DNA of 64,000 bases from Heterotrichella gracilis (taxonomy: Eukaryota > Sar > Xanthophyceae > Tribonematales > Xanthonemataceae), in NCBI GenBank assembly GCA_032358255.1, contig JAULBX010027495.1:62001-126000 (forward strand). The letters run 5' to 3'. The notes under the pieces were generated by a model, which was not told where the DNA came from, did not search any database, and was given only the letters and a program-made list of their open reading frames with translations. This document shows positions 11,979 to 23,380 of the stretch, in pieces (position 1 is the first letter of the stretch; every line of letters begins with the position of its first letter). The translations under genes were made by a program, and so were the position numbers.

Positions 11979-12704
11979 TCGGCCACCAGGCAGGGGGGCG
12001 ACGCCATGTGGCAACCACCAGCGCTGGAAACAAGGCGCATGGTAGCGAGTAGTGATGGACGGGTGTGTCACTAGCTCAGCAGGGCTGGCCATCGTGGTTG
12101 TGGGGCAAGGCCAACCCTTTACAGATGCGCTGCTTTTGGGCACTCGAGTGGATGGTATTGATGCTCAAAAGTGGCCCATATGGGTTGCCAAGACTTTGTT
12201 GGGCAACCACTGCAGCTTGTGTCACAGTGACGGGTCCCTGATACCCCAGGTTGTTGCAAGGCCGACGCTAGGTGTACAATAGCACCAGTGTAACAACTAA
12301 CGATGGTCGCTGCATAAGGAAATGGCCAGGCTTGCATCATACTGCTTTTGGAGTGGAGGTCAGGGCATGCAGGGCTATGGTGCCTTGCCTGGACCCTGCT
12401 AGTAGCTGCCCCCACAGACTGTGCAGTGCACTGCAAGTTGCACCAGGCTGAGTGAAACCTTGGCCAACAGCTTGCAGTTAGTACTTGCACGCAAGTGTTC
12501 CACAGATCCTCTCAATAAACTCTACCTTCTTGGCGTACCTTGATATGGCACACTGCATGGCACACATATTAGTTCAGCTCTTGTGATCGTCGCCCTTACC
12601 ATACTCATCTTGTATTGCAGTGCACTGCGACTCACACACACCTACAGCACAAGGCAGCACTTAGTTGACGAGGTTCTTTAGAGGGCAGACTCGCACTCAA
12701 CCCG
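11979..12704. other. 3' UTR and intergenic between RS/RRM and Nudix genes
   Basis: Follows the RS/RRM stop and contains the TGTAA signal listed separately. No additional gene is evident. The end of the stretch serves as the promoter and 5' UTR of the Nudix gene. Confidence 0.45.
12289..12293 (+). terminator. Candidate algal TGTAA polyadenylation signal of the RS/RRM gene
   Basis: A TGTAA pentamer, the usual green-algal poly(A) signal, lies about 310 nt after the RS/RRM stop codon. The pentamer is common by chance, so this rests only on position. Confidence 0.35.
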
Positions 12705-15096
12705 TTGCGGCACCTATCTCAAAGTGGAGGCATGCTGTGTTGTAGGCCACACTGTGTTCTCCGAACGATCCCTTTCGTTCCAGCCAACCTGTGCAAAACC
12801 CGCGTCCGTCGGCTGACAACGTTTGCAACCATTACCGCCATGCCAGCTTCGCAGCCTGTCGCCAGCTTGCCAGGGTTGCAAGGCTACATGCGGTGGGTGT
12901 ATTCATGCAACAGGGACGGCGACGCAGTGCAGCACCTGGTGCCCTGGAGAGCCGGCGCAGAGGGTAACATCGCCGGATACGTCAAACCAGAGTGAGTTCC
13001 CTATTAAATACGTAGTTGAGCATACCGTAATGGCCTTTGTGCATATGCATGCATGTTGGAAAATGCATGCATGCATCTGTCAAGCTGGCGTCGTCGTCTG
13101 TACAACCGCTGCTGCTCCCTGTGACACCATGCCTCCCTCACATGGGTCCTTTAATGTTGCTCAGGTTGGCTGTGGTGTTGCAAACGAGCTTCCCGCAAGT
13201 ATTTCAGGTTGGTCCCTGTGCAGAATGCCTCAGCATCAGCATGCCTGACCCTCGCACACCTCCTTAGGTTGCATATCCTCCTTTGCACGAAGCCTGTGGC
13301 ACCCATGCAGCGTGTACGCATATTTCAGACCCATTTGGGGGGTGAGGCGGCTCGACTAGCACTTCTGCAGACAGAAGCACTGCACCCAGCATTGTACTAG
13401 TCAGCTAGCCACCGGTTGAGACACTGCCTAGTGCCACAAATTCTTTGGTCCCATGAACTCCTCCATTGTCCCGTGTGTGCAGCTGCGGGGCGCGGATGGG
13501 GGCTTATGGTTGCCAGATGACCTGGACTCGTGCGAGGCACGCACAGCGGCCCTGGCAGGTGGGGCTAGGCCACCCTAAACCCTAACCCTACACTGCACAA
13601 GTGGAGGTTTATCAGGCGGCCAAACTCAAGTGCTACCCGCATGTCTTACCACGTTTTACAAGCTGCTTACCAAAGTGTCGAAACATGCCTGCTAATTCCG
13701 GCCTATGCACGTCTTCACATTATGACCTCAACGCCTCACCGGTGCATGGCGCCACGCGCGTCCCAACACACAATCAAGTGCATGCAAGAGGGCTCACCAC
13801 AGTGTGCATGCAGCCGTGACACAGCAGCTGCGCGAGGAGGGTCGCATCAGTGGGTGGCGAGACGAGCTGTACCCCGTGGTGTCGTCATTCCACGCGCCCC
13901 CCCTGTGCCTCATTGAGCGAGCGGCTGCCAAGCACTTTGGCATCAAGGCCTATGGAGTGCACATGAACGGCTACGTGCAGGGGGAGGGGGGCAAGGAGCT
14001 GTGGGTGGCGCGGCGCAGCAGGAGCAAGCCCACATGGCCTGGCAAGCTGGACCACATGGTGGCGGGGGGGCAGGTGGGTGGGAAATGGAGTGGTGGTGTG
14101 AGTTGTGCATGAAGGAGGTGGCAGAGGGGCGTGCCTTGTGCCATGGTGTGGTTCATGGGTACGGCAGGGGGGCGTGTTCTTGTGTCGGTTGTGGTGCATG
14201 GGTTCGGCATGGGGGCCTATGCTCGTGCCAAGGTGTGGTGCATGAGTGTGGCCAGTGCACAGGACTGAGGATAGGAAGAGGTAGACTTCACAAGGGATGG
14301 CTGCATAATGAAACTTTGGTGTTTACCGCCTCGTTGCTTCACTCTGACATTATACATCACCAAGCAAACCTTGCTGCGCACCCACACGACATGCAGCCAC
14401 ACCTATATCCCCCTCCCTGCCTATCGCAACAGTTCCAAGCCCTCTCATCCCCTTGTACAGCCACACAACCTCAGCGTGGGGGAAAACCTGATCAAGGAGT
14501 GTGGGGAGGAGGCCGGCGTGCCTGCTGACCTGGCGCGCAATGCAGTGCCTGTTGGCGCAGTCAGCTACCAGAACATGACTGCCACTGGGCTGAGCAGGGA
14601 TGTGCTGTTCTGCTTCGACCTCATGCTGCCCGCCGACTTTGTGCCCCAGCCACAGGTGCGAGCTGTGCGCATGTGCAGGGTGTGGGGTAGGGCTTGAGGC
14701 GGGTAGCAGGTGATTGTTTTCCATGCACAGGTCAGGGTTTGCCATGTAGAGGATTGAGCGACGATTTGTACGGGACCAAAGCCATTTTTGGGCCCTGTGG
14801 GATGCACTTGCATGTACGTGCAAGAGCATGATCCCTTCTCCGCCCTCATGCGCATGATAGTGGAGGTCAGGTTTGATGTATTCAAGGGGAACGCATGCAC
14901 GCAGGACGGGGAGGTGGAGGAGTTCTTCCGCGTGCCGGTGCATGAGGTGGCGCAGGTGGTGAGGGACACAGACGATTACAAGACCAACTGCAACCTGGTG
15001 ATCATTGATTTCCTCCTACGCCACGGCTACATCTCCCCTGATGAGCCAGGCTACCTTGAGCTGCTGAGAGGCATGCGCAGGGGGGACTGCAGCTAG
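12705..15096 (+). CDS. Nudix hydrolase 20-like protein (DUF4743 + Nudix), probably plastid-targeted
   Basis: Exons 12705-12991, 13165-13207, 13483-13558, 13814-14073, 14461-14655 and 14905-15096 all join in phase to 350 residues. The N-terminus before the second Met (12840) is rich in Arg, Thr and Cys and looks like a transit peptide; starting at 12840 would give a 305-residue cytosolic form. The DUF4743 region follows (GYVKPELAVVLQTSFPQVFQ, GWRDELYPVVSSF), then the Nudix core: AGG at 219-221 and KECGEEAGV at 234-242. The box uses Lys for the consensus Arg and lacks the first consensus Glu, as I recall for plant Nudix 20/24. The end (QDGEVEEFFRVPV, ...DFLLRHGYISPDEP) also fits. Such enzymes hydrolyse nucleoside-diphosphate-linked substrates, suggested to be damaged thiamine diphosphate; the substrate here is inferred. 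Confidence 0.87.
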
Positions 15097-15823
15097 TACA
15101 GGGCAAATGCTGCAATTCCTGGTTGCATGCAGTGATTCTTTATGGGCTAAGCCCATTTTGGACTCGTAGTGTTCCATCAAACTTTGCAGCGTAGCCCCTA
15201 ATACAGGTGTCATCCGCTTATATAGGTCACCCTGATGTATGTAAGGGTTACGTGATCAAGCCAATATTTGACAGTATCAACATTATGAATGATTGACAGA
15301 ATGTGTGTGAACGTTGACGTTGAAATTTCGTAAGGTTTGTGCCTCTCCCAGGCGTACGCGGGTTTCGCCTCGGAGGTTTCAGAGGCAGTACCATCCTAGT
15401 GCCTATTTGCTACAACTCATTGTTACACAGTATTGTACAGAAAGTGTCAAGTAAACTCATCAATTGCCAGTGGCCATGGCGCCCACTCCTGGGATGATGA
15501 TAAAATCAAATGAATTGTATATATTTATCATACATTGTTTTGGATGTCAATCCCGAATGCATAGCTACGCACCAAGTCTCGCTGTCTGGGACGACATCGT
15601 TTCCTGCCGCCCAAGTTGCAGGCAGGGTCTGGAGTCTCAAACCATTTTGGGGCCCACTCCAGAGGCAGTTTTGCGCCACTAGAAGCCCCCCGTTGCAGTG
15701 CAGCAGTTGCCGTGTGGAGGCTCTGAGAGCTGTGATCTACTTCGAAGTCTAAACCCCTATTTCCGCAAAGCTGTGTTGCACACAACGTTCTATTGCAAGG
15801 TCGAAGCTTAGTTCTGTGTCACG
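15097..15823. other. 3' UTR of Nudix gene and promoter region of coiled-coil gene
   Basis: Contains the TGTAA candidate at 15240-15244 and AT-rich sequence near 15500. No conserved open frame is visible. Confidence 0.45.
15240..15244 (+). terminator. Candidate TGTAA polyadenylation signal of the Nudix gene
   Basis: A TGTAA pentamer sits about 145 nt after the Nudix stop codon, in the position expected for a green-algal poly(A) signal. Confidence 0.45.
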
Positions 15824-17334
15824 ATGGGGGGTGGGGACCCTGTGATGGCTGCTATTGACAGTGAAGCAGATCAATTGGAAGTGGAGATCAAGGTAAAAAC
15901 CGCTCAGCTTTATATATAGCTTCTGAAGTCAGGTACCACACAAACCCTTCCTGATCAAAAATGCCAAGTTGTCACTGGCAAACAGGTGGTTGTGCACTCC
16001 TGTCACTGCCATTGTGCTGTGTAGTACTTCTGCCCACTGATTACTCTAGGACTGCACTGTGAGATCCAGTTGCCAAGGCATAAGATGCCTTATGCTCTAG
16101 CAGAGCCATCTTCAAGTAATTGAAAAACTCAAATGTCAGTTGCATATTGTTTGGGCTGACTACCAAGATGTGCACAACCTGGGTGTTTGGCCCATTTTGG
16201 CAGGCAATTTGGCGGATAATAACATCTACTTGGACAAAGAAATATAGGTTGGTCAGGTTCTGTAGCCTCAACAAGTGCTTGCATGCAAACCCACAAGCTG
16301 GTATGTCATCAGCAGTGAACACCAACGTTTGAACACGCTCAGTGCCTTAGCTATGTACTATGATCATCACCTGAGTGACCAGCTTTTCTTTGCAGGCTGC
16401 ACGTGACCGCCTGCAACAGGTGACCTCCCAGGTGGAATCTGAGCGCAACTTGACAGACAAGGTGGCTGATGCAATGGATGCGACAGAGGGGGAGCTGCTG
16501 GCAACGGCGGGGAATGTGGCAGCGGGGGTGGTGGGGGCAGTGAAGCGGGTGGCAGGACTGGTGGTGGGAAGTATGGAGGTGGGGACTGCTGGGTGGGGTG
16601 CTGCTGCTGCTGCAATACATGCCTGCACCCATGTACCACTCTCCACCACAGACCAGCAAATTGCATTGAATGCCAACGCAGCAGGAATTGAAATGGAACG
16701 CTGCCAGCATGGGGCCATGTCACAGCATGCAGCATGCATGCTGTGACTCATGTGGCATTTCACCGCTGGCCCAGATGGCATCATGGTTGTGGTGCACATT
16801 CCAGCATTGCATGCATCATCACGCCAGTGGTCACAGCATGGCTGTGGCACATTTCTCCAATGATTGTCACCATGCCCTGACGAATGCCATTTATCCGCAC
16901 ACATACACATGCAAGGCAATTGTTGTGCACCCATGTGCACGGTGAGTCTTCTTCTCAAATCTCATTCTCTCTGCAAAGTTCCAGATTCCATTGCATGAGC
17001 CTGTTCAAACATCCTCCAGCACAGCGATCAAATTTGATTTTGAATTGCCATTCTTTTTCAAAATCTGCAGGTTGAGCCAGATGAGGCATTAGAGGCATCA
17101 AAACGTGCAGCACAGCAGGTTGGCGATGCCCAGGCGGGTGCAGAGCAGGACCTGCAGCAACGGCTGGTGGAGGCGGCACGTGGCGCTGCTGTGCTGGGGA
17201 AGGAGGCGGCGGCAGGGGTGGCTGAGGCTGCAGAGGGGGTGGCTGCAGATGCTGTGGACGTGTTGCCAACCGTGTTGCCGGGTGGTGATGGGGAGGAAGG
17301 AGGGGAGGGTGGTGCCCCTGCCGTAAAACACTGA
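15824..17334 (+). CDS. Small alanine-rich coiled-coil protein (LEA-like composition), intact copy
   Basis: Three exons (15824-15892, 16396-16578, 17071-17334) join in phase 0 to 171 residues starting MGGGDPVMAAIDSEADQLEV. Residues 10-50 form a heptad-like helix (AARDRLQQVTSQVESERN). A glycine/valine-rich stretch follows (GNVAAGVVGAVKRVAGLVVG), then a long Ala/Glu/Gln amphipathic helix (SKRAAQQVGDAQAGAEQDL...) and an acidic Gly-rich tail ending in PAVKH. The composition recalls LEA or apolipoprotein-like membrane-associating helices, but I recognise no family and assign no function. Exons 2 and 3, their introns and the 3' flank are repeated at 22297-23380, where exon 2 is frameshifted. The GTAT at 16571 is not the exon end: only the GAG|GTGGGG donor at 16578 keeps exon 3 open. 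Confidence 0.7.
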
Positions 17335-18534
17335 AAGTGCCACATGGCATGGCGACCTGTAGGCTGTGGGCTAGATTGTTGTCAATCAAGACCATGAATA
17401 CACCAAATGGATTGGGAATGATGGGTGCACTGTGTCACAGAAACGGGGGCATACCACAAGCAAGAACCTGGTGAGCAATTTGGCATAGTTGTGCCTTAGA
17501 GTATAGACTACAAAAATGGGAATGCTGATCTCAACAATTTCGTTTGAATTTGGGCGACATGTAGACTAACAATGAGCCTATTGCTTTTGATGTGAACAAA
17601 GTGTGCGCATCATGACATGCTGGATGCATGGGACATGTTTTCCTTTACGTTTTGACAGTGTAAAACATGCAACAATGCTTACAATGGCAGAGATCTTAGG
17701 TGCAGGACGGCTGTAACTAGCCTGGCACCGTGTAATGGGATTTACTTTCACAAAAGGTTACCACGATCCTGCCTCTGGGTACCCTGCAGGATGTCAGCAC
17801 GCATCAGTATATACTGGCCTGAATCCACCGTCAATCTAGCAGCCCAACCATCATGGTGAGGATGGTATGCATCGAGAGAATGCTAATAATTTTAATATGC
17901 CAGATATTAAACAATGAATGGTTTGACAAAAAACAGACGGGTGTCCTGCTTCCTCCCACTCTTCAGCGCGACGCTGCTTCTTGGTGCTGACTGTTGTACT
18001 TGAGTTATGAAGGTGGTGGTACTGCATTGGTCTACTGCGTTTTTGCTTGTAGATGCATGCATGCATTGCCTTGATTGCAGATGCCTGTTTCGTTGACCAA
18101 TTTAGTGTACACCGTTGGTTGTGAAACAGACGAGAGCTGCTGCGTTTCTGTGCATTCGTCGTCATCTCCATCCGCTGAAAACTTGTGTCGTTGACCGTTG
18201 TCGTGTTACGAGTATGGTCTGGGTCCCTAGAACCAATGCATATGAATATGCCGGCTGCTGCAAACCATTACCAGCAATCATAGGCACCCATAGCCGTAGG
18301 TATATTATCATACAACATCAATAAGCTCTTCTATTCATCAGCACTGCTTCGACCTTCTTCTGGCTGTCTGCACACGAAGCCCTAGTTTTCGGCCTAATTA
18401 GTGCAGCTGCTGAGGCTAGCAGCAATGGTAGCGCCTGTGCAGCTTGCTCCCGGGCTTGCCACCACGAGCCCCTTCCAGCAACGGACATCACAGCGGCTCG
18501 GGGCATGTACTAGCCTCAGAGCTACCACTCAGTG
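17335..18534. other. Intergenic
   Basis: The first roughly 110 bases are similar to the 3' flank of the duplicate at 23272-23380, so they belong to the duplicated unit. The rest has only short frames. A catgcatgcat run lies near 18054. No gene supported. Confidence 0.4.
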
Positions 18535-19092
18535 CCGACCCATTGGCCGGCTGGGGTGTGCTGGGCAGTGGGCACATGTACATGTTTGCACAACTCAGGC
18601 CCAGTCCCCTTGTGCTTTGCGAGGTGAGCGTGTCCTCCATCAACCCATCCTTCAGAACCAACCTGTTCCACACAATTGCGCCAAGTACCTGTTTCCCTGT
18701 GCCAGAGTGAGTCTAGTCACCAGGTGAGTCTGCAATTTTTGGCGGTGCGGGTATCAATTAAAATGATTTAGTGATGATTCATCAAGTGCCCCAGACCCAT
18801 TGGCCCTCAGCAGCTGGGTTGGGCCCATGTTTGCACAACACAGGCCCCGCCCACTTGAGCTTTGCAAGGTGAGCGTCTTTCCCTCAACCCTTTCTTCAGA
18901 ACCACCCTGTTCTGCGCACTTCCACCAAGTACCTGTGCTCCCTTGCCGGCGTGACGAGTATAGTCGGGGTGGAGCCGAAGTGCTGCGCTTTTTGAGGAAT
19001 GGAACAGGACTTTTGGGAGGCACTGGGAGTCAACTGTACCACAGCTGCTGTGATGTGCTCCTGTAACAAGCGCTTGGGTTCCATTCGTGCAG

Positions 19093-19991
19093 GCTTCCTT
19101 GACAAACCACCTGACAGCCAGTGACGACCCTGAGGACGATGGCATTGCCTACAATGCCACCCATGGTGCAAATTCCACCCCGACCCTCAGGAGCCTTTCA
19201 ACGAGCTCTCTCGACGGTGAGGAGTCTGGGTATACTTTCAAGGTTGCAAACCCTAAACCCTAAACCCTAGACAGCCACCCCGCCACTTACTATCCATACT
19301 CACTTCTTCATTGCTGACAACTTCATCGCTGTTAGCACTGCACGCCACGACGTTGTTGCTGACGTATAGGAGCATGCTGTAGCTAGTGCTGCTTCACCTA
19401 TTAGTCGGGGCATAAGGGCAAGAGCCAGCAGGCTGCGTGATGAACACTGTGTTTGGTTATGTGGCAACAGGGTGCCCAAGACATGCCCGTTCTGGTGAAT
19501 TGAAAAACTTAAAGTGGCACTCGTGTTCCCGTGACACACCCTGCCATGGCCAGTTGTCTGTCGAGGCTTACACCCTACACAATGCAGCTCCTTCATCAAG
19601 TGCATGCCCCTGCCCCTGCTGGTTACTGGTGGGGCGCCCTTGCTGTGCCCTTGCTACCCCCCAGCTGCTCAAACCTTACCTGAAAGCCACCTTCAACCCT
19701 CCACCCTGCAGCTTGCCTCCTGGGAGCAGGTCCTGCGTGAGCGGGAGGCGGCGCTGGCTGTCCAGGCACAGGAGCTTGATGCACAACGGGCTGACCTCCA
19801 GCAGAAGGACCAAGAAGTTGGTTTGCAATTTCGTGACTACGATTCGCGGGCGCTAAGACTCAATGCGCAGGAGGGTGACCTCGGACTACTTGGAGGAGAA
19901 GCTTGCCGCGCGGTTGGTTGCCCTGGTCAGAAGGGAGGAGCAGCTTGCCGCGCAGAAGGCTGACCTAATCAACAGGAAGCAGCAGGTGCAG
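19093..19991 (+). repeat. Exon module copy 1 (A1 19093-19216, B1 19712-19991)
   Basis: A1 follows a gtgcag acceptor and encodes an Asp/Ser/Thr-rich segment beginning ASLTNHLTASDDPEDDG. B1 encodes LASWEQVLREREAALAVQ and carries one extra base near gacctcggactac: before it the frame matches copies 2 and 3, after it the matching frame (EEKLAARLVALVRREEQ) is shifted by one. A1 also ends out of phase with B1, unlike A2 and A3. Confidence 0.65.
19248..19270 (+). repeat. Telomere-type CCCTAAA heptamers in the array
   Basis: Three consecutive ccctaaa-type units lie about 30 nt downstream of exon A1's donor. This is the longest uninterrupted run of Arabidopsis-type telomere repeat noted in the window. 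Confidence 0.75.
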
Positions 19992-20169
19992 GTGCGGTGT
20001 GGGGGAAGGGAATGCAGGCAGGGTGCTTGTGAGCCCCCGGGGTTGGTTTAGTTGGTTTGGAGGTGCTCGCTGCAATATCTCCCTGTGACATGAAACACTC
20101 ACCTGAACACCATGTAATTGCTGGATGCAGACCTATAATTCTTCCGAATGCTTGGTGTCACTCTTGCAG

Positions 20170-20928
20170 GCTTCCTCCACAGACCACTTGACAGCCAGTG
20201 ACCACCCTGTGGACGATGGCAATGCCACCCCGACCCTCAGCAGCTCTCTCAACGGGGACAGCAACAACGTCGTGGCAAACAACGTACCTGGCATTGAAGT
20301 TCTCAGCAGTTATGAAGTGAGTATGGAAGGCTTTTCATCAGTGTCCATCACACCATTTGACCTGCCTCAATCTGGCACTGGGAAACATGCTGGTGCTGAT
20401 GCAGTTGGGGCATTGGTGTGCATTTTGTACCCATGTTGTTGCCACATGGGGCAAGAGGCAGCGGGGCTGCATGGTAGACACTGTGTTGGGCAATGTGGCA
20501 ACAACGTGCCATAGACATACCCCTTCTGGTGCACTGTAAAACGGACTCTTGCGTGTTGAGGCTTACACCCTACACAATGCAGCTTCTTGCCCATGCCTCT
20601 AAAACCAACTCCTCACTGCCTGGGCGCCCTCGTTATGCCCCAGCTGCTCAAATCTGGCCCGCAAGCCAACCTTCCTCCCTCCTCCCTGCAGCTTGCCTCC
20701 CGGGTGCAGTTCTTGCGTGAGTGGGAGGCGGCGCTGGCTGCCCAGGCACAGGAGCTTGATGCACAGCGGGCAGACCTTGTCCAGAAGGACCAGGAGCTTG
20801 ATACGGAGAAGTCTGAGTACATCTTGGGGTCGCAAAAGTTCAAAGCACGGGAGTGTGACATCACCCGCAGGGTTGCGGAGCTTGGTGCGCGGTGGGCTGA
20901 CCTCGTCAACAGGAAGCAGCAGGTACAG
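20170..20928 (+). repeat. Exon module copy 2 (A2 20170-20316, B2 20692-20928)
   Basis: Both exons are open and phase 0 (49 and 79 codons) with good acceptors (tcttgcag, ccctgcag) and gtgagt or gtgcgg donors. B2 reads as a continuous charged coiled coil (QELDAQRADLVQKDQELDTE) ending NRKQQVQ, the same terminus as B1 and B3. Confidence 0.7.
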
Positions 20929-21039
20929 GTGCGGTTTGGGTCAGGGATGGCGGGTGCAGGGCGCGGGCGCTGGGACCGGGGCAGGAGGGGGAGTTGTGCC
21001 CCCCAGGGCCCTAAAAAGAGTTGCGGATATCAATTTACA

Positions 21040-21240
21040 ATTTTTTTCATTCAATAAATGTATTAAAGGCATTATCAATTGATTATATATTGCATAAACC
21101 ATATTGATAATGATTCGTTATGTAATTTCTGCTGATAAATTGGTTAATCAAGGGTAATAAGATAATAACAGGACTACTATTATCTTATTACCCTTGATTT
21201 AATCAATCGATACAAATTTAATGCAAATAACCGCTCTCCT
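21040..21240. other. AT-rich island between module copies 2 and 3
   Basis: This stretch is far richer in A and T than its surroundings and contains the palindromic element at 21146-21199. It has no open frame of note. It may be an inserted element larger than the palindrome, but no terminal repeats were resolved. Confidence 0.4.
21146..21199 (+). mobile_element. Short palindromic hairpin element, copy 1 (MITE-like)
   Basis: The arms 21146-21167 and 21178-21199 are 22-nt reverse complements with core aagggtaataagataata, around a 10-nt loop acaggactac. A second copy at 58674-58721 has the same arms and the reverse-complement loop with one change, so it lies in opposite orientation. This dispersal implies mobility or gene conversion. 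No transposase is present, and no target-site duplication was identified. Confidence 0.6.
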
Positions 21241-21503
21241 TAGAAGGGGTGTGCCTGGATTTTAATGGGGTATTGTGGTTTTATATTTTGTGAAAAGAGG
21301 TTCAGTGGGGTTTGTTCTTGCAGACTGGAAGCCGCCAGGCATCTGTGTGGGGGACCAACTCATTTGGGCTCATCCTTGAGTGTGGAGTCCAAATGCTCCA
21401 CTGTTGAAAAATGGATTCCAGGAATCCAAGGGGGGTGGGGACCAACTGTACACAGCTGTTTTGATGTCCTCCTGTGACATGCGCTTGCGTCGATTTCTTG
21501 CAG

Positions 21504-22292
21504 GCTTCTCTGACAGACCACCTGACAGCCAGTGACCACCCTGCGGACTTTAACAGCGATGACGTTCTCAGCCATGACGAAGTGAGTATGGAAAGCTTTT
21601 CACCTGAAAACTATACCCCAAACTATCCACACTGCCTCCATGCTGCCACTGGGCGACATGCTAGTGCTGATGTCCCTATAAGTTGGGGCAATGATGTGCA
21701 ACTTGAACCCATTATTGCCACAGAGAGCAAGAGCCCAGTGGCCTGTGTGGTGGACGCTGTGTTTGGTTATGTGGCAACAGCGTGCCCAAGACATGCCCCT
21801 TCTGCTGGACTGCAAATTTAAAGCGGCATTCGTGTTCTCGTGAAACGTCCTGCAAGTTGTCTGTTGAGGTCTGAACCCTACCCAATGCAGCTTCTTCATC
21901 AAGAGCCCTGTGAAGGAAGCGTATGCATCTTGGGCCCCTGCTACTTTCAGCCTGGGCCAGCGTGCCCTTGCTACGCCTCAGCTGCTCAAATTTAACCCAA
22001 AATCCAACCCTCTACCCTGCAGCTTGCCTGGGAGCACTTCCTGCGTGAGAGGGAGGCGGCGCTGGCTGTTCAGGCGCAACAGCTTGATGCAGAGCGGGCA
22101 GACCTCTGCAAGAAGCAGGAGGAGCTTGATGTGGAGTTGTTGTGGCCCACGCGCGAGTCGCAAAATTTTGATGGACAGAACATCAACGACATTCAGGACG
22201 AGCTTGATATGCAGTTCGCTGACCTCGGCACCAGAAAGGACCAGCTTAAAGCGCAGCAGGCTGACTTCATGAACAGGAAGCAGCAGGTGCAG
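21504..22292 (+). repeat. Exon module copy 3 (A3 21504-21581, B3 22023-22292)
   Basis: A3 is the shortest A exon (26 codons, ASLTDHLTASDHPADFNSDD). B3 is the longest open B exon (90 codons), containing LREREAALAVQAQQLDAERA and an extra segment around LGTRKDQLKAQQADFMNRKQ. Both are phase 0 and splice toward the 22412 exon. Confidence 0.7.
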
Positions 22293-22296
22293 GTGA

Positions 22297-23380
22297 GCAA
22301 CAAGCGCTTGCATGCCAACCCACAAGCTGGTATGTCATCAGCATTGAACATTCTCATGCCCCAGCCATGTACTGGGATCATCACCCACAAGTAACCAACT
22401 TTTCTTTGCAGGCTGCACGTGACCGCCTGCAACAGGTGGCCTCCCAGGTGGAATCTGACAAGCAAGGTGGCTGATGCAACGGATGCAACAGAGGGGGAGC
22501 TGCTGGCAACGGCAGGGAACGTGGCAGCGGGGGTGGTGGGGGCAGTGAAGCGGGTGGCAGGGCTGGTGGTGGGAACTACGGAGGTGGGCATCGCTGGGTG
22601 GGGTGCTGCAATACATGCCTGCAATTATGTACCACCTTCTACCACAGACCAGCAAATGGCATTGAATGCCAATGCAGCAGGACCTGGTCGTGGATTGAAA
22701 TGGAGTGCGCGTGTTACAGGATACATGTAATCATGTGGCCTTTGACCCCTGGCATCATATTTGTGGTGCACATTCCAGCATTGCATGCATCAGCGCACCA
22801 GTGGGCACCAGCATGGCACGGCACTATCATGTGATACCTCCAACGAGTATCACCCCATGAAGAATACCATTTATCCGCAAGCATGCACATGCATGATCAT
22901 ATATGTCTATACACATGCAAGGCAGTGCACCATGTGCAGGGCGAGTCTTCTTCCCAAACCTCATTTTGTGTGCGAATGAGCCTGTTCAAGGATCCTCCAG
23001 CACAGCGACAAATTGTGGATTTGTTTAATTTGCCATTCTTTTTCACAATCCGCAGGTTGAGCCAGAGACATCGAAACGGGCAGCGCAGCAGGTTGGCGAT
23101 GCCCAGGCGGGTGCAGAGCAGGACCTGCAGCAGCTGCTTGTGGAGGCGTCATGTGGCGCTGCTGTGCTGGGGAAGGAGGCAGCGGCAGGGGTGGCTGCGG
23201 ATGCGGTGGACGTTTTGGATGGTGGCGATGAGGAAGGAGGGGAGGGTGGTGCCCCTCCCGTAAAACAGTGAATATGCACATGGGCGACGTGTAGGCTATG
23301 GGCCAAAGTACTTGGTGGTGGGAACCAAGACCATGGGTACGCAGAGTGGATTGGGAATAATTGGTGTACTGTACAAATGT
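22297..23380 (+). repeat. Segmental duplicate of 16261-17450 (exons 2-3 and 3' flank of the coiled-coil gene)
   Basis: Similarity to the upstream gene spans the intron before exon 2 (acaagctggtatgtcatcag in both), both exons, the long intron between them, and 3' flank including ggattgggaat. Within the exon at 22412, a net 11 nt is missing after gtggaatctga, and this breaks the reading frame. The last exon (23056-23271) stays open and encodes SKRAAQQVGDAQAGAEQDL. Confidence 0.75.

Larger units (their letters stand above)
18535..23271 (+). pseudogene. Tandem exon-module array related to the coiled-coil gene, with frameshifts
   Basis: The region is built of repeated exon pairs. Lead exons near 18540-18628 and 18790-18867 are copies of each other (CAQLRPSPLVLCE-type and FAQHRPRPLELCK, each followed by gtgagcg). 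Three A exons (ASLTDHLTASDHP type) begin at 19093, 20170 and 21504. Three B exons (REREAALAVQAQELDAQRAD type, coiled coil) occupy 19712-19991, 20692-20928 and 22023-22292. Two final exons, 22412-22583 and 23056-23271, match exons 2 and 3 of the 15824 gene. B1 is 280 nt, so it changes frame. The 22412 exon has a net 11-nt deletion against its twin and reaches TGA at 22472-22474. B2, B3, A2, A3 and the last exon are clean and phase 0. No convincing initiator ATG was found. It is either a decaying gene, a truncated gene with alternative splicing, or a locus with assembly indels. Confidence 0.6.

Noticed and set aside
14350-14943. 197-codon open frame on the minus strand
   Set aside because: Antisense shadow of the Nudix exons, which have clear family motifs on the plus strand.
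16347-16958. 203-codon minus-strand frame
   Set aside because: Antisense shadow of the Ala/Gly-rich coiled-coil exon; such GC-rich repeats keep the reverse frame open.
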